Positions 10,831-24,100 are shown, counted from the first letter of the stretch. The stretch is DNA of 64,000 bases from Anthonomus grandis grandis (GCF_022605725.1 NC_065556.1:5952001-6016000), one strand, 5' to 3'. Notes: generated from the letters alone by a model not told the origin. Numbers and translations: made by a program.

Positions 10831-13103
10831 CCTCCTGGGACCCGGACATGTTTTTGTTAAGTTAGGGTTGTGAGGCTTTGAAATATAATGAAAAATACAT
10901 AAATAAACATTGTTTACTGATAACTTTTTTTATTTTCTTTTCTTACTTTGACAGATACATGACGTCCATTTAAATGGACATTAGGTCTTAACCTAAACAA
11001 AAATTCCTAATATAGAGTTTTTTTTTCAATAAGATTTCAATCTAAACCTATCAAAACGCAGAAAATAAATGTAAACTTAAATTTATTTGCTATGGAACTC
11101 CATGAAACAGTTTCTGTTGCCAGTAATGCACAAAAATGTGTTGCATGTATTACAAAAAAACTTGGGTTTTTTGGCACAAGAGTCATTTTTACATCTAACC
11201 GAATTTTTTAAGTCTGTGGCAATTTCTGGAAAGTGTTGTTTCCGTTTTCTTTCGGTGCCTAATGACGATGACGGTGAATCGACAAAGATATTTCCCTCAG
11301 CATTTCTTCTAGTACCTACACCACGGATGTTTTCTTGGGATTCACTTTGTGGGTTGGGTGTATTTGTCAAAAGTTGAATGGCAATTTCGATTTTAAAATC
11401 TAAATATTGTTGAATTTTGCGTGGAGGAAATTTAAATATTTTTTTATCTCTTCGATAAAAAAACCATGAGTTAGCCATTGCTAGATCAAAGAAATGGAAA
11501 ATGACCCTTACAGTCCATTTTTTGATCTGACTCGAATTCTATAATAGCTAATCATTCGGTCTATCAAGTCTATTCCTCCCATACAATCGTTGTATTTAGC
11601 AGCAACGTAAGGTCTTTTAATCTGAATGTATTTAGAGTCTTTCTTAGACCACCTTTTACACCGCTAGGTTGAATTCCTAGAGCAGTAGATGTCAAAAGTA
11701 CAGATTTCAGATCATACCATTGTACAACTACTATTTGGCCATCTTGTCTTACAATTTGTTCCGAGCTGCCTCTACCTATCTTGGCCATCATTTTTTCCGA
11801 AGTTAAATTTGCTGCCGCTGGTACACGAGATTTCATAATGGTTCCAGGACAATAGTTCTCTTGTTGACGAAGATATTCGATAAGTGGTATTGTCGTGAAA
11901 TATCTATCGCAGTACACATGACTTCCAGGAAATAATGGCCTTCCAAGGCGAACAATAGCAGAAGGTCCAACACCAAGTCGTTTTACAGAATCATCTGGAA
12001 AAGTATCTTTTCCTTGATATAATTCAAAGTCTACGACAAGACCGGCTTAAAGTCAGGGGCAGCAACAACAAAATTTTTCATGCCCTCTGGCTTTGGCTTT
12101 CCTCTAACGAACTGCTTCATTTTACAAGACCCTGTAAATGGGATCATCTGTTCATCTACAGCAACCACTTTCTCTCTAGGTAGCTGCAAACACCCCTGCC
12201 ATACTGCTTTTAGAATAGGACGTACTTTCCAAAATTTGTCAGACCTGCGTACCTCTTCAGCGATGCTGCCATCAATGACGATTTTAAGGTTATTTCTTAT
12301 AGCAAAAAATCAATCTCGAGTCATTGTATCTGCAATAGCTGAAACTTTTGTGGTTTTTGCCCAGTAAATTCTGATTTTGGGATATTTTAGACAGGATGTC
12401 AAACAAACTATTCCAAAAAAATGTTTAATCTCATTAAGAGTCAATTTAAGAGATACTCCTTTAAGTTCAACGTACCTTGCATTTGTGCAATCACACACTT
12501 TTTGGAATAATTCATCTTCAAAGTATATGGCTAAATATAATTTTGCAGTCCAATCATACCGGAGCTCTGCGCTGCATTCACTAGAGGGGCCTTCAAAATT
12601 TGCAGGTGCAAAAGTATCATCTCTTCTCCAAGACTTTCGCTTTAAAGTATCCGCAGATTGCTTGGCCATTTTTAGTATTTTCTTTTAGTATTTTTTTAGT
12701 ATTTGCTCCAATTTTTCGTCATCTTCCCCTGGCCGAAGCACTCTTTGATTGCCAAAAATTTCTAAAATAAATTTTATGAGTTAATTTAAAATGTGCATGA
12801 GATAGACCCAATGTCCATTTAAATGGACGCGAATAACTTAGGGTAATACAAAACTTATTAATTTTTTTTTATTGTTATTTAAATTTGTCTATTAGACATT
12901 TGCAAATAAAAACTTTTACAAAAATCCCATTCCAAAGATTCCCAGCACATGTGCACAATTAAAGTCGATCGAATCGGACTGGGCGGCAGCACCGAAGTGT
13001 CCAATAGGTAGTGGATGCAAGGTCTAAGCTGCTTAAATAATAAATTAACGAAACTGGAAACATAAAACTGGCATGTCCATAAACGGACGCTAGGTCCCAG
13101 GAG
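10831..13103 (-). mobile_element. piggyBac-type element flanked by ATAT rather than TTAA
   Basis: CCTCCTGGGACC at 10831 is mirrored by GGTCCCAGGAGG ending at 13103. The four bases outside both ends are ATAT (10827-10830 and 13104-13107). Subterminal palindromes with the core TCCATTTAAATGGA occur near both ends (about 10968 and 12813), and a decayed relative lies close to the right end (GTCCATAAACGGAC at 13075). The interior encodes a piggyBac-family transposase on the minus strand. piggyBac elements normally duplicate TTAA, so the ATAT flanks are either an unusual target, part of the terminal repeat, or the product of later mutation. Confidence 0.75.
11083..12765 (-). pseudogene. piggyBac-family transposase with stops and frameshifts
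   Basis: Read leftward: FGNQRVLRPGEDDEKLEQIL just after a TTTATTTTAG acceptor-like site (12762), a stop, then MAKQSADTLKRKSWRRDD and the DDE_Tnp_1_7-type domain. Key pieces are: KHFFGIVCLTSCLKYPKIRI (about 12420); VVAVDEQMIPFTG (about 12155, first Asp); SHVYCDRYFTTIPLIEYL (about 11905, second Asp); NDCMGGIDLIDRMISYY (about 11560, third Asp). The end is a Cys-rich domain with CKNDSCAKKPKFFCNTC and NCFMEFHSK, then stop at 11083. Lesions are a TGA after TMTRD (about 12307), a one-base shift near 12045, another near 11650, and a shift in an A-run near 11495. All other family blocks are well kept, so inactivation looks moderately recent. Confidence 0.85.
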
Positions 13104-13500
13104 GATATTTTAGGAGCCAAGAAAAAAAGGAATCGCCGAAAACAATTTCTGCAATACTGAACCAAGTCCATATAGGCTGTTTAATCTTAATTATATTATA
13201 GTGTGCAAGATTATGCCAGCTTACCGCCTTACCCAGAATGATCAAGAAATTATATGCTTCCTGTTTCTGGAACAATTTTTTGATTTAAAGTAACAAAAAA
13301 TTAAGTATAATAAATAATATAAAATTCATTAGTATTTTAAGCTTACTTAATAATAAATCACCATAAACCAGTTTTGTTTTTTTTTTTGACTTGTCATTCC
13401 CTGTCTGTTTTACTAGAATTTGAAATAATCCCATAAAGGGGATTTACACAGATTTGAAGAACTACTTGCAATATAACGATCTTTATGTCTGTGTATCTTA
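13104..13500. other. Non-coding stretch, no gene seen
   Basis: Short AT-rich sequence between the piggyBac-type element and the next retrotransposon remnant. Nothing recognised. Confidence 0.3.
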
Positions 13501-14815
13501 TGATCTGTATGGTTGTACATACAGACAACAAGCCCTATAATATACCAGCAGTATAAAAATCAAAGAATGATCTACCGTAAAAACATTGTCATTTACCCTA
13601 CTTCTTTAAATGAAAATGAAATAGCTGACTCTAAGAATAAAATTAAAACTGCTTGGAGCATTTTAAATATACAAGCAAATAAAAATAATGAGTGCCAATT
13701 TCAACTTAAAAGGGAATAACGGCTAAATCTTATGCCATACAAATTTTGCAGCTGGTTTGGATCAAATTCTTGTGATAATTCTCAAGCATATAGCTTATTT
13801 TATTTGTAAATCATTAGCTTTTATTATTAATAAATGCTGCAGCTTAGAAAAATTTTCAACTCGGCTTAAAAATGCAAAACTAGCTCCGATGTATAAAAAT
13901 GGTGATTCCACTAATCCAACAACTACCGACCCATGTCTCTATTGTCTTCAATATCGAGTCTTTGGAATATCTGTATACAACCGTATTTTAAACTTTCTTA
14001 ATCATTATAACATACCAGTTAGTTAATAATTTGGCTTCAGTCCAAATCTGTTTACTAAGCTTGTAATATTTAAAACACTTTCTTTTACAATAGACAACCT
14101 AGATAACAACAATGTAGTTACATAAATTTTCTTTGATCTCTCCAAGACCTTCGACAGTGCCTTTCGATACTGCCGGCCACAGCATTTTTTATAAGAAGCT
14201 GGAGAGTTAACCTGAGTGTTACCTGTTTTTTTCTTATAGAGTCCTATTTGGGGAATAGATCTCAAACAGTGTATATACGTAAGAATGGTGTTGAACATTT
14301 TTCTGATGTATAGCAGAGTGTGCTTCAGGGCTTCATATTTGGGAGGATTTTGTTTCTGCTGTATGTGAATGACCTTCCCAAGAGGGTAACTTCGGGTCAT
14401 GTTTGCCAGTATGCCGATGATACCTCGGTTTTAACTATTGTGGTATCTTCAGTGATGCTCTCGGACTGTTGTTCGTGTGCAGCGAAGCAGATGTCTTTGT
14501 GATACGTTGATTGCTCTTTACTGCCAAATGGAACCAATGCTGACTTAATCAGATTCGGCAAGACATACTTAGGGGAGTCACTTCTCGATTGGCTTAATGG
14601 ATATTCCATGCGCATTAGGCATAGTTAAGTTTTATGGCATGAACTTGGACTCTTTGTTTACATGGAAATACTATATACAATCCTTCCTACAACACTGAAT
14701 AGCACTTAAATTATCTACTTTGGCCGCATTTAATCCATTATTAATTATGGTATAATTACATGGGGCTCATCTGGGGAAGGCGATATTACCTGTAATATGA
14801 TAATAAGAAAAAAAT
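13500..14815 (+). pseudogene. Decayed jockey-type non-LTR reverse transcriptase
   Basis: Plus-strand pieces in shifting frames: KNKIKTAWSILN (about 13635, the linker between endonuclease and RT); DQILVIILKHIAYF and LKNAKLAPMYKNGDSTNP (about 13760-13920); NRILNFLNHYNIPVS and FGFSPN (about 13980-14045); FFDLSKTFDSA (about 14130); GRILFLLYVNDLP and CQYADDTSVLT, the catalytic block (about 14345-14440); and SIINYGIITWGSSGEGDI (about 14730-14790, C-terminal of RT). Many stops and shifts interrupt it. The endonuclease half is missing, which fits 5' truncation by target-primed reverse transcription. Confidence 0.7.
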
Positions 14816-15059
14816 AAAATATTATCTAAAATGTTTTTACTTACCATTTTACCCCCGGTCACCATAACGTCTTTATAGTCCGAAATTGAAATTCTTCGCT
14901 TATGATACCTTACTTAAAAGCTCTTAGAAAATGATTTTTGACTATAACTTACAAAACTATACATTTAATGTAGCTTTTTCTTTATTAAATAAAAAAATAA
15001 CTTAATATAAGTTCAAAGAGATTTGCACTGTGTTTTTAAGATTTTAGACTAGTAGACTA

Positions 15060-17045
15060 ATAGTATTTAGAGATCGACTTGAAAGCTTAGTGCTACTAGC
15101 TGTAGCATCTCTGGATGTCAGAATTGGTATGTTCTTACACATCCTGAGAGCAATCGTCATATAACCTTGTCCTAAATGAACATTACGCCACTCTCCACTA
15201 TCTTTCATCTAGACGAAGAGTTCCGGTACCCCAAGAAGAATATTTAGAGGTGCCGCAGGTGTTGTTCTTACCACTAATTCCCAAACAGGTCAGTCTTTGC
15301 ATTTTAATTAAGTTTTGGGCTTTGGTGACCTTCAATAGCCCTGGCCACCATACCACGGATCCGTATGAGACCTTCGGTCGTATGACTGCAGTTTAAAGAC
15401 TATAACCTATGTACCTATTGTTTGCTGTAATTACCATATTATAGCTGTTGTCTTATTTACTACCTGCTCTACGTGAGTTTTGAGTTGAGTATTTAAGCTG
15501 CTGCCCCAAAGTTAGGCGAGTCTGATACATAGTGTGAGGTTTAAAGCCAGCCCAAATTCGTCCCTAATTTCGCCTTTTAGTGAAGAGAATCAACTCGGTC
15601 TTTTCTGAGTTGGCTAACAGTCTCCCTGTCTCCTAACATCACTGTTCCACTAACGCGCTTGCATCCGCTCACAGACTGTGTTCATGCATTTACCCGTGAT
15701 TATCACTAGTCTACCGCGTATACCTTTATCTATATAAGATTCTATAATCTCTTAAGTCCTAGCTTCCTAAGGAGCCTGTCCATCACCAGACACCAAAGGT
15801 GTAGCAAAAGGCAACGGCCTTGTGGGCAGCCGCTCTTCACCCTGGTCTTGACACGATAGTTTCTTAATCTAGCACTAATCTTCCAGTCTTCCAGCGCCGT
15901 TTTGACCTATCTGACAAGCTGAGCCGGAATACTCCTGGCTAAAGGGGCGTGACATAGCATCTCCTTATAAAATCGCCTAATCAAATGCTTCTTCCACGTT
16001 AAAGAAAAGAGCAAGTGCCAATTATTATTCTCTATAGCGTTTTCAGCCTTGCTCACAAGCTATAATCTATAAGCCTTTTTATAGTATTTATTAGAAATGA
16101 TGGCAGGCCTATTATCCTAAAGGACTTTGAATGGCGGTAGACTTCCTTGTCCGGTTTCGAAATAAAGACCACATTTATCGTCCTCGATATTAATCGAACA
16201 TGCCCCATTGCAATACTGGCCTCAAAAACATTCTTTAAGTAAGGGAGTATAATCTCGAGGTCTACCTGCAATATCATGGGTATGATTCCATTAGGTCCCG
16301 CAGCCTTATATGGACTAAATTCACCCGCTCCATAGTTCACCTTTATTTAGGCATACTATCTCGGTTTTCCTGTTAGAGCCCAGTAGCTCCAGAGACGATT
16401 CCATCTTTCCACAGAACTTGCAGTAATCTTTTTCACAGCGTTGGGCTTCGTTTTTGAATTTCCTGTTAGGTATACAGCCCAGTTCCCTTGAGTTTCCCCA
16501 TTGAGAGCGCGGTGGTGCGACCTTCTTACGACCTTTTTATAACGGTCCAGAGTGTCATTCCACCAGAGAAATCTCTTGTTGCTTACTCTCTTGGGAAGAC
16601 ATGCTGCCTCGTAAGAATTGATAATTTTAATGTTTAGCCGTACTACCTCTGTATCTAGTTCCTCTTTGGAGAAGATGGCTCCACGTAAAGTACCCGTGAA
16701 CTGGACAAGTAGCTCTTTAAATTTGGTACAGTCGGTAGCCCTCGGTTTTTCTTCAGAAGCGCTTCCTCCGAACCGATTTCGTGTCGGATCATTTTATAAT
16801 CGGACAACTGTGATATATCTGTATATATACCAGCGTTATATCGATAACCTCTTGTCTAATTCGATTGACAAAAGTCGGTTTCGCTTTTACGTTGGCTACC
16901 TTAAGGTTTTCCGATACTACATATTCCAATAATGCCGTACACCTCGTGTTAGTGTATTAACCTTTTTAGTTCTTCCATCAGGGAAAGTTGTGCATTATCA
17001 TACGGAAGATATAGACTACGTATAATTAATTTATATTTTGCGCCG
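15060..17045 (-). pseudogene. Decayed non-LTR retrotransposon (I/R1/LOA-group type), endonuclease plus RT
   Basis: Read leftward from about 17045: YLPYDNAQLS and KPTFVNRIRQEVIDITLV (endonuclease, about 16885), a linker with FLWWNDTLDRYKKVVRRSHH (about 16560), then RT: FSPYKAAGPNGIIPMILQ (about 16310), INVVFISKPDKEVYRHSKSF and RIIGLPSFLINTIKRLID (about 16180-16060), LWCLVMDRLLRKLG (about 15795), NSEKTELILFTK (about 15620), and TAVIRPKVSYGSVVWWPGLL (about 15395-15335). The SKSFRxIxLxSFLxxTxxRLID and VVWW patterns are typical of I/R1/LOA-like elements. It is riddled with stops and the catalytic YADD region is not intact. The group assignment is tentative; the class is clear. Confidence 0.7.
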
Positions 17046-17324
17046 CTTACCGTGCAAGTAATAAGAAATTTCTGATATTTAAACATATGTGCCTCAACAA
17101 TCGTCTGGAAATGCACAAAAAATTACGTGTACGTTAATTTTCTTAAATTATAAAAATATTATTTTCAGTTTAGCATTTAAATACATTTTTTCTTGTAGAC
17201 CGAATGGTAACCTACATTTTCAAAAAATATGCGCTTTTTATTTTCATAAAAAAATCTCTTTCGCTATTATATTAAAAGACTGTAAAAGCTACCGACGACA
17301 TTTACTATAATAGGAGATTAGTTA

Positions 17325-18570
17325 AATCCCGAAATGAAAACACAAAAAATAAAGCTTCTTCTTCTAGCACAATATCTGCTTTAACCTTAAGCAATTACTT
17401 TGGGAATGTCATAAAAAACTTAATATATCAAAGATCTTTCCCATGATCCACTACAAATGAGACTTTACGCAAGTTTTTCCTTAATGCTTTTAGTAAAAAC
17501 AGAGTTCCGCAGTACGATTAAAGACATTAGTAACAAATTTTCTATTGCTATATTCAAGTTTCTAAGTGACGTCAAAATGTAATTGTCCCCACATTACCAA
17601 AGATCATTAAAAGATGAGTTTAAAAAATAAAGAAAATTTTAATTTATAAGTGGAGAATGCATAAATGATGTTTTAATGATACATGCTTTAGCATAAACAA
17701 ACAATATTCCACAGCAACATTTTCTTTAATTTCTCAAAAGTTTTCACTTTTATTAACAATTTAAAGAACTATAGATATAGAGAATATTTAAGCGAGCTGG
17801 TAGTAATGGATTGTGGAGTTTCAATCAAAGCTCGAATTTTAAGTTCTATTTTGTTTTTTATGTTTATTAATGAGATCTAGTATTAATATTAGCGGTAAAA
17901 TTATTTATTCGCAAAACAATTTAAATTTACATAGAACAGCCTGAAAATTACTCTTCCTCATAGGACCGGATCTTATAAAGCAATACATATTTATGATATT
18001 TATCAAATCGGTGTGTGCAAATTCCCTGCACTTTAACAATTTAAAGTTTTGTGCGTTGCAATATTTTGTACTTTACAACTCTACTCTTGACTTCGTTGAC
18101 TCTATTTAACTTTTAGGGCTAAAGAAATTAATTTCTTCTTGTTTTGCGCTAAGATCATTCTCTAAGGAGCTGAACTTGTCAGATGTTCATCTATTATGCC
18201 CTTTTTAAATCACATCTTCGAGACGCCATTTCTCTTTGTGATTTAAAATTTAAAAGACATTCCTCTGTCAATTAACAGTTCTTCTAATGCTGCATCATTC
18301 AGAAAATTGATAAAATGGTGGGTAATTAATATGTATACATCATTTGGAAGTAAGTTTCTCTTTTTTTAATATTTTTTTTTGTTAATATTTATTAATTAAA
18401 ACTTTTTTCAAAATACTTTATATTTAGTATCTTTTTTGTGACTGATTCATGGGTCTCGTATATATGGTGCTTATGTAGAAGAGTGATTAAATCAAACGAC
18501 TTCACTCATTTTATATATGTTTTCTATATTATTTTTTATGTAAAAATAAAGACATGTTATTACTATTATT
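17325..18570 (+). pseudogene. Decayed jockey-type retrotransposon 3' part with tail
   Basis: Plus-strand traces are SSSTISALTLSNYFGNVIKN (about 17360), a KVF block in place of KAFD (about 17740), VMDCGVSIKARILSSILFFM (about 17806-17865, equivalent of the GVPQGSILGP motif with PQG lost), and ISSCFALRSFSKELNLSD (about 18130-18190). The 3' end is a long U-rich stretch that finishes AATAAAGACATGTTATTACT with ATT repeats (about 18545-18570), a form common at 3' ends of such elements. All frames are broken. Confidence 0.6.
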
Positions 18571-19036
18571 ATATCCTAAGTTGTTTCCAAATGACTTTTT
18601 TATAGGGTTGTATTAAAGAGACGATTTACAGTTACTACGATAGTAGGCCAACAATTTAAATAAATTAAGCCAAAAACTTATTAAATTTAATAATTTTTTA
18701 AATTTAAAAAATTATTAACTTTAATAAATTCAATTTTATTTAATAATATTTGTATCTGTTTATTATTCGGTAGAGTTAAAATTTTTTTATTTTAGAGAAT
18801 TATTTTAAATATTAGGGTAACGCTTTAATGCTGTATGGAAGTTTAAGCATTCTCTACTTTTACGTAATATTTCTTTAAAAAAATGAGACCATGACTCACA
18901 GTTAACTCACACTATTATTGCATAAAATAACATTATATTTAATTAAAAACAAAGACAAAATATATTAATTATTATTACATATGCATGATAAATTTAAAAA
19001 AAGTATATTATTAACATCACCTTCAAATTGTTTCAG
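18571..19036. other. Likely upstream intron or 5' flank of the host gene
   Basis: AT-rich sequence leading into a polypyrimidine-like acceptor (AATTGTTTCAG, ending 19036) used by the exon that follows. No other feature seen. Confidence 0.4.
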
Positions 19037-19224
19037 GTTTTCTAAGTATGCAGATCCATTAAAACCGTAACTTGCAATAACCGTTAAAATGTGGAAACAA
19101 GTTTGCTTAACTTGGATCATAGCGCTGCACCTACAAATAACTCCTAATGAAGCTGCAAGAAAAGGAGCTTGCGGTGGAACTTACGTGGCTGCTCGAGGCA
19201 TTCTTGCTACGCCAAACTTTCCAG
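19037..19224 (+). CDS. First coding exon of a secreted CUB-domain protein
   Basis: The exon starts after TTGTTTCAG (19036) and ends at CCAG|GTAAGT (19224/19225). Translation begins at ATG 19089; the 136 coding bases leave a phase-1 junction. The protein begins MWKQVCLTWIIALHLQ, a plausible signal peptide, then shows ACGGTYVAARGILATPNFPG. The C-G-G-x-Y start followed by SPNFP-like sequence is the N-terminal strand pair of a CUB domain, which folds through two disulfides in extracellular or membrane-anchored proteins. Fifty-odd bases of 5' UTR precede the ATG in this exon, so at least one non-coding exon may lie upstream. No following CUB exon was recognised to the right, implying a very long intron or an exon too short for me to see. 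It is the only host-like coding sequence in the window. Confidence 0.65.
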
Positions 19225-21158
19225 GTAAGTGTGCCTTTTTGCCTTTTAAGTTAAGTAAAACATGGTAAACCTAAAAAGGCCCAGATACATTAAGAAGTCA
19301 TATAATGCTTCTAAGTAGAATATTTAGCTAATATAATTTTAAAATCCAAATATATTTATTAAGTTACGCTTTACCAGTTTCCTTAGTTGTACTTTTCCAT
19401 TCAACGCCATTCAATCTTACTCCGATAAATGTGGCTTTTCTTTTTACATTCGTATTTACTTAGGTTTTCTATCATGATTTCCTTAATTCTAATTAACTTA
19501 TGTAAATTGGAGATACTCAAGTCGAAAATCTTAAATTGTATTTTGTCTTTTTAAATGTATTGACTTTTCTCTTGAACACGTGTCTTTACCTTTATATTAT
19601 ACACTTAAAAAGTTATCTTTTAACTATATTAAGTAATTAAGTAATTAGAACCTCCAGGCATGTGTTAATTGCTCTCAGAATAGAGATATATCGCATGAGG
19701 TAGTTGATAAACAGCAGCAAAGTTGAATTAGCAAAACTGAGGGAAGCCGATTCAATCGCCTTGGGAACTTACGTGACTTCATTAACTAATTACTTTTAGC
19801 TTTATGCTTAAGCACTATATAACTAAAGTGGTTTATAGGCTTGCAAGTTTAACATAAATAGGATTCCAACCTTTTTAATTGTAAAACATTCGTATCCATT
19901 TAAGTTATGCATAAAATAATTTAACAGTTATTTATCAAAAATCTTCTATAGGTACTAAACAAGAGTATACTTTTAGTAATACCGTTAGAAAGCTAAGAAA
20001 ATTATAAGTAATTTTGTTAAAGCTTCATGGGTATGGCGGTCTTCACTCTGAACAAAGTAGAAATGTATTCGTACAAATTGCTATAAAAGTTGTAAATGAC
20101 TTTAGTAAATTGAAAGACATATGAAAGAAAATTTTAGGTACCTCACTCACAATATCTTTGTTTGATAAAGATTTTTTCAGTTTTCTTTCAGAGTTCTTGC
20201 ATATTATTTTAAAAAGTTTTCAACCCCATCTTTCTGTTTTACAGCCTAAGTAATCAGGATATGTATAGTGCCATCTATATATGACTGTAATGTTTATTAG
20301 CTGCATAAACTCTCTACTCCGAAAATAGTTAGAAATTATTATACATTTCACATCGTGTGTGTGCGTGTGTGTTTAGTACTTAGTATTTGTGTCATTAGTA
20401 CAAGAATCAATATCACATAAATGATTAACTATTAATTCCCCCGAAACTCTACGATGTCAAGTATCAGCTATATTATTTTTTTAAATTATTGAAATTGGAA
20501 TTCGGGTAAAAGCTATATTATCACATTTTGACACAAGGTTAAAATATTTAGATTTTCTTAAGGTTTGTGTACAATTTACTTTACATAGCGTTTGTCAAAC
20601 TTGGAGTTTAAAATAAAGATATTGTTGATTGCTTTAGCGACAAATATTGTCGATATAGAATTGGAATAATCCCCTACTACTGTATTCTGTCTTAGCACTA
20701 AGCCAGAATATAGCACACAAGAAAGTTGATCTTTGCTGCACGATAATTCGTTATCTTATCAATTGATGTTTTCTGGTCCTAGATAAATAATGACTTGCTT
20801 AAGAGTTTAACAAGCACAAGAACTTCCAGGAAATCAAGTAATCTTTTTTTAGCCTAAAAATTTTACTACAAAAATGCTAGCCCTAACGAATTTCTTTATC
20901 ATATCAATTTAAGCAACCGAAATATAATTATTTTTTAAAGATTTAAATTATTTTTCCCAGATAAAATTAGGTGTTTTTTATCGATATATTAATCTGTGTA
21001 ATTTTTAATTCGTTAAACCTTCTTTATTTAGTATAGTTTATTAACTAATTAAAGGGGGTCCTTGATACATAAAAATTCAAGAATATTTACTTTTATTCTT
21101 TACTCCATTACAGGGAAAAAAAGTAAAGTCAAATCAATAGTTAAGTAGTGTACCTTTC
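19225..21158. other. Probable intron of the CUB gene
   Basis: AT-rich non-coding DNA after the splice donor at 19225. It contains an imperfect GT microsatellite at about 20355-20373 and no recognisable coding sequence. Confidence 0.45.
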
Positions 21159-24100
21159 TTAGGTAGCGGGTAGATACTTCTCTCTCGTTCCCAAGGGAGA
21201 ATAGATTTACTTCAGGGTTTGGCATCCCTGCCCACGCGAAGCACTTGATGTTCTCCACCTCCCGACTTGGAGGTATCACGTCCGACCCATAATCCTTACC
21301 TACACCACATTTCCTTTCCTATCCCAACCATGAAGGAAGGTAAGGGGAAACCACCTTCATTATTTTTTCCTAAGAGAACATCATGACTATGTTTAATGCG
21401 AAAATTTCTGGAGGTTTAAATAGCTCCCCATTCGGATCTCCGGGGGGAGCGGTCTTGGACAACGTCATACGAGAAGGAATTAATACCCGCTACATTACAC
21501 AAATCGGCTCATGGAACATGCAAGGGCTTCTCCAGCCAGGAAAACTGTACATCATCGAAAAAGAAGCCCGCGCAAACAAAATAGATCTGCTAGGCATGTC
21601 GAAACCACACTGGAAAGGTTCCGGGCATTACACCACAGACTCTGGAAATACAGTATATTTTTCAGGAAATGATACAGAAAGCCGCAATGGAGTTGCTTTC
21701 TTACTGCCCAGATCAACCGCCAAAGCTGTCTTAGGATACAATGCTTTTAACGATCGCATCATAACAATAAAGATCAAATCGCAACCTTTCAACGTCAACG
21801 TCATACAAGCCTGTGCCCCAACTAGTGACTCTTCGGACGAAGCTATTGAGGCGTTTTATGAGCAGCTGAATGCTACCATAAATGAACTTCTTAAAAATGA
21901 GATTCTCGTTGTTACTGGAGACATGAATGCTAAAATTGGCAAAACAAAAGATATAGATGAACAACTCAAAGGAATAATTGGTTCGTTCGGCTAAGGGACA
22001 AGAAATGAACGAGATGAACGAATGCTTCAATTCTGCCCAGAACAAAATCTCACTATCGCAAACACATTATTTGCACATCATAAAAGACGCCTATACACAT
22101 AGACATCACCAGGAGATAGATACAGAAATCAAATTGACTACATTATGGTCAGATCTCGCTGAAAATCCTCCGTCGTTAACTGCAAGACGTACCCTGAGTT
22201 GTCTGTGGTTCAGATCATAATTTATTACTAATGAAGTTCAGGCTCCATTTAAAAAGAATCTACCACCAATGCAACAGGATCAACATGACATAAACAGCCA
22301 AACGGCAATTTCAAGAAGAAATACAAAACAAATTGAAGGCCGAAAAACATGACATAATGAATAAACAAGGCCCAGACCAAGAATGGGAAGCATTGAGAAA
22401 TGTTATTAAGACGACAGCAGATCACCTTCAACTAACACATAACCCCATAAATCAGCCAAACAAACCCGGGATCACACAAGCGACCATAGAAACAGTCAAC
22501 AAACGAAAAGAAATGAAAAGGAAGGGCACCCTAACGAGAGAAGACTGCGACCTGTACAAGAGGTTAAATAAAAAGATACAGAGACAATGCAGACAGGATA
22601 AAAACAACTATATTAAAAAAATATGCAGGGATATAGAGGAACATCAACTTACCCATGACACCAGAGACTTGTATCAAAAAGTAAGGGAAATAACATGCAA
22701 ATTCAAACCAAAGATTTTCACAATTGAAGACAAGGACGGAAAGATAGTATGGGAAGATGAAAAAGTGATCGAACGATGGAGACAATATTGTGAGGAATTA
22801 TACACCGAAGAAACCAAAATAGCAATTGAAACAACAGAAAGAAAACACACAATTTGAAATGGAGTCCAATATTCTTATGTCTGAAATTAAAGAAGCTATA
22901 AAAAACCTAAAGCTAAACAAATCCCCAGGAACAGACGGAGTTCGTGCTGACCTCATAAAAGTACTAGGAGACCCGGGAACCAAAATCCTACATGATATAT
23001 GTAATAAGATCTGGCAAAGTGGTCAATGGCCTAAAGACTGGACAACGTCTGCATTTATACCTATTCACAAAAAGGGATCCACCAAAAAATGCGAAAATTA
23101 TCGAACGATATCTCTAATCACACACGCCAGCAAAATCCTGCTTAAAATAATAGATAGACGATTGCAAAACTACTTAGAGAGTCAAATCCCTCCAGAACAA
23201 GTAGGCTTTGTTAAGGGAAGAGGGACTAGGGACCAAATATTCAACATCCGCCAATTAATCGAGAAAGCCCGGGAGTTCAATAGCCCCATGCTCTTGTGCT
23301 TTATAGATTACAAAAAGGCTTTCGACTGTGGTTCGTGGAGTAGTCTCTGGAACGTATTGAAAGAAATGAGAGTCCCTCCGCATTTCATATCTCTAATAAC
23401 CAACCTATATGAAAATAACAATGCCATAGTTAGTCTCGACAATAAAACATCAAACATTTTCAAAGTACATAGAGGCGTCCGTCAAGGATGTATCCTATCA
23501 CTGAGACTCTTCAATGCCTACGGTGAATTCATAATGAGACGAGCCCTGGAAAATTTTGAAGGAAATGTGTCAATCAATGGTAGAAAGATATGTAATCTCA
23601 GATACGCGGACGACACTACCCTAATAACAAGAGATGAAGATGAGATGGTTACCCTAATTGATCAGGTCGCTAATGAAAGCCGAGCTCTAGGCCTCGAAAT
23701 AAATCTAGACAAGACCAAGTTAATGGTCATTGACAGGAGTAACACCATACAGTTAAGAAATCTGCAAAATAGAATTGAAGTAGTAGATGAATTCATCTAC
23801 TTAGGGTCCCTAATAAACAGCAAGGGAGGGTGTGAAACAGAAATAAGAAGGCGGATAGCATTAGCGAGGACAGCAATGTCAAACTTATCCAAGATATGGA
23901 AAGATAGATCCATAACCAGAAACACGAAAAGAGCCCTGGTAAACACCCTAGTGTTTTCGATATTTTCGTTTGGTTCCGAATCCTGGACAATAAAGTCGAG
24001 CGACAGGCACCGAATATGTGTAGATATTAAACGAATTAGGAATCACCGATCGATTGTCCTCCAGCTGCCGACGCCGCATTCTGGGCACTTCGGACATCAC

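Noticed and set aside
10670..10873. 67-residue frame
   Set aside because: Crosses the left end of the second piggyBac-type element and resembles nothing known.
17089..17310. 73-residue frame rich in Lys, Phe and Ile
   Set aside because: Low-complexity AT-rich translation, no homology that I can see.
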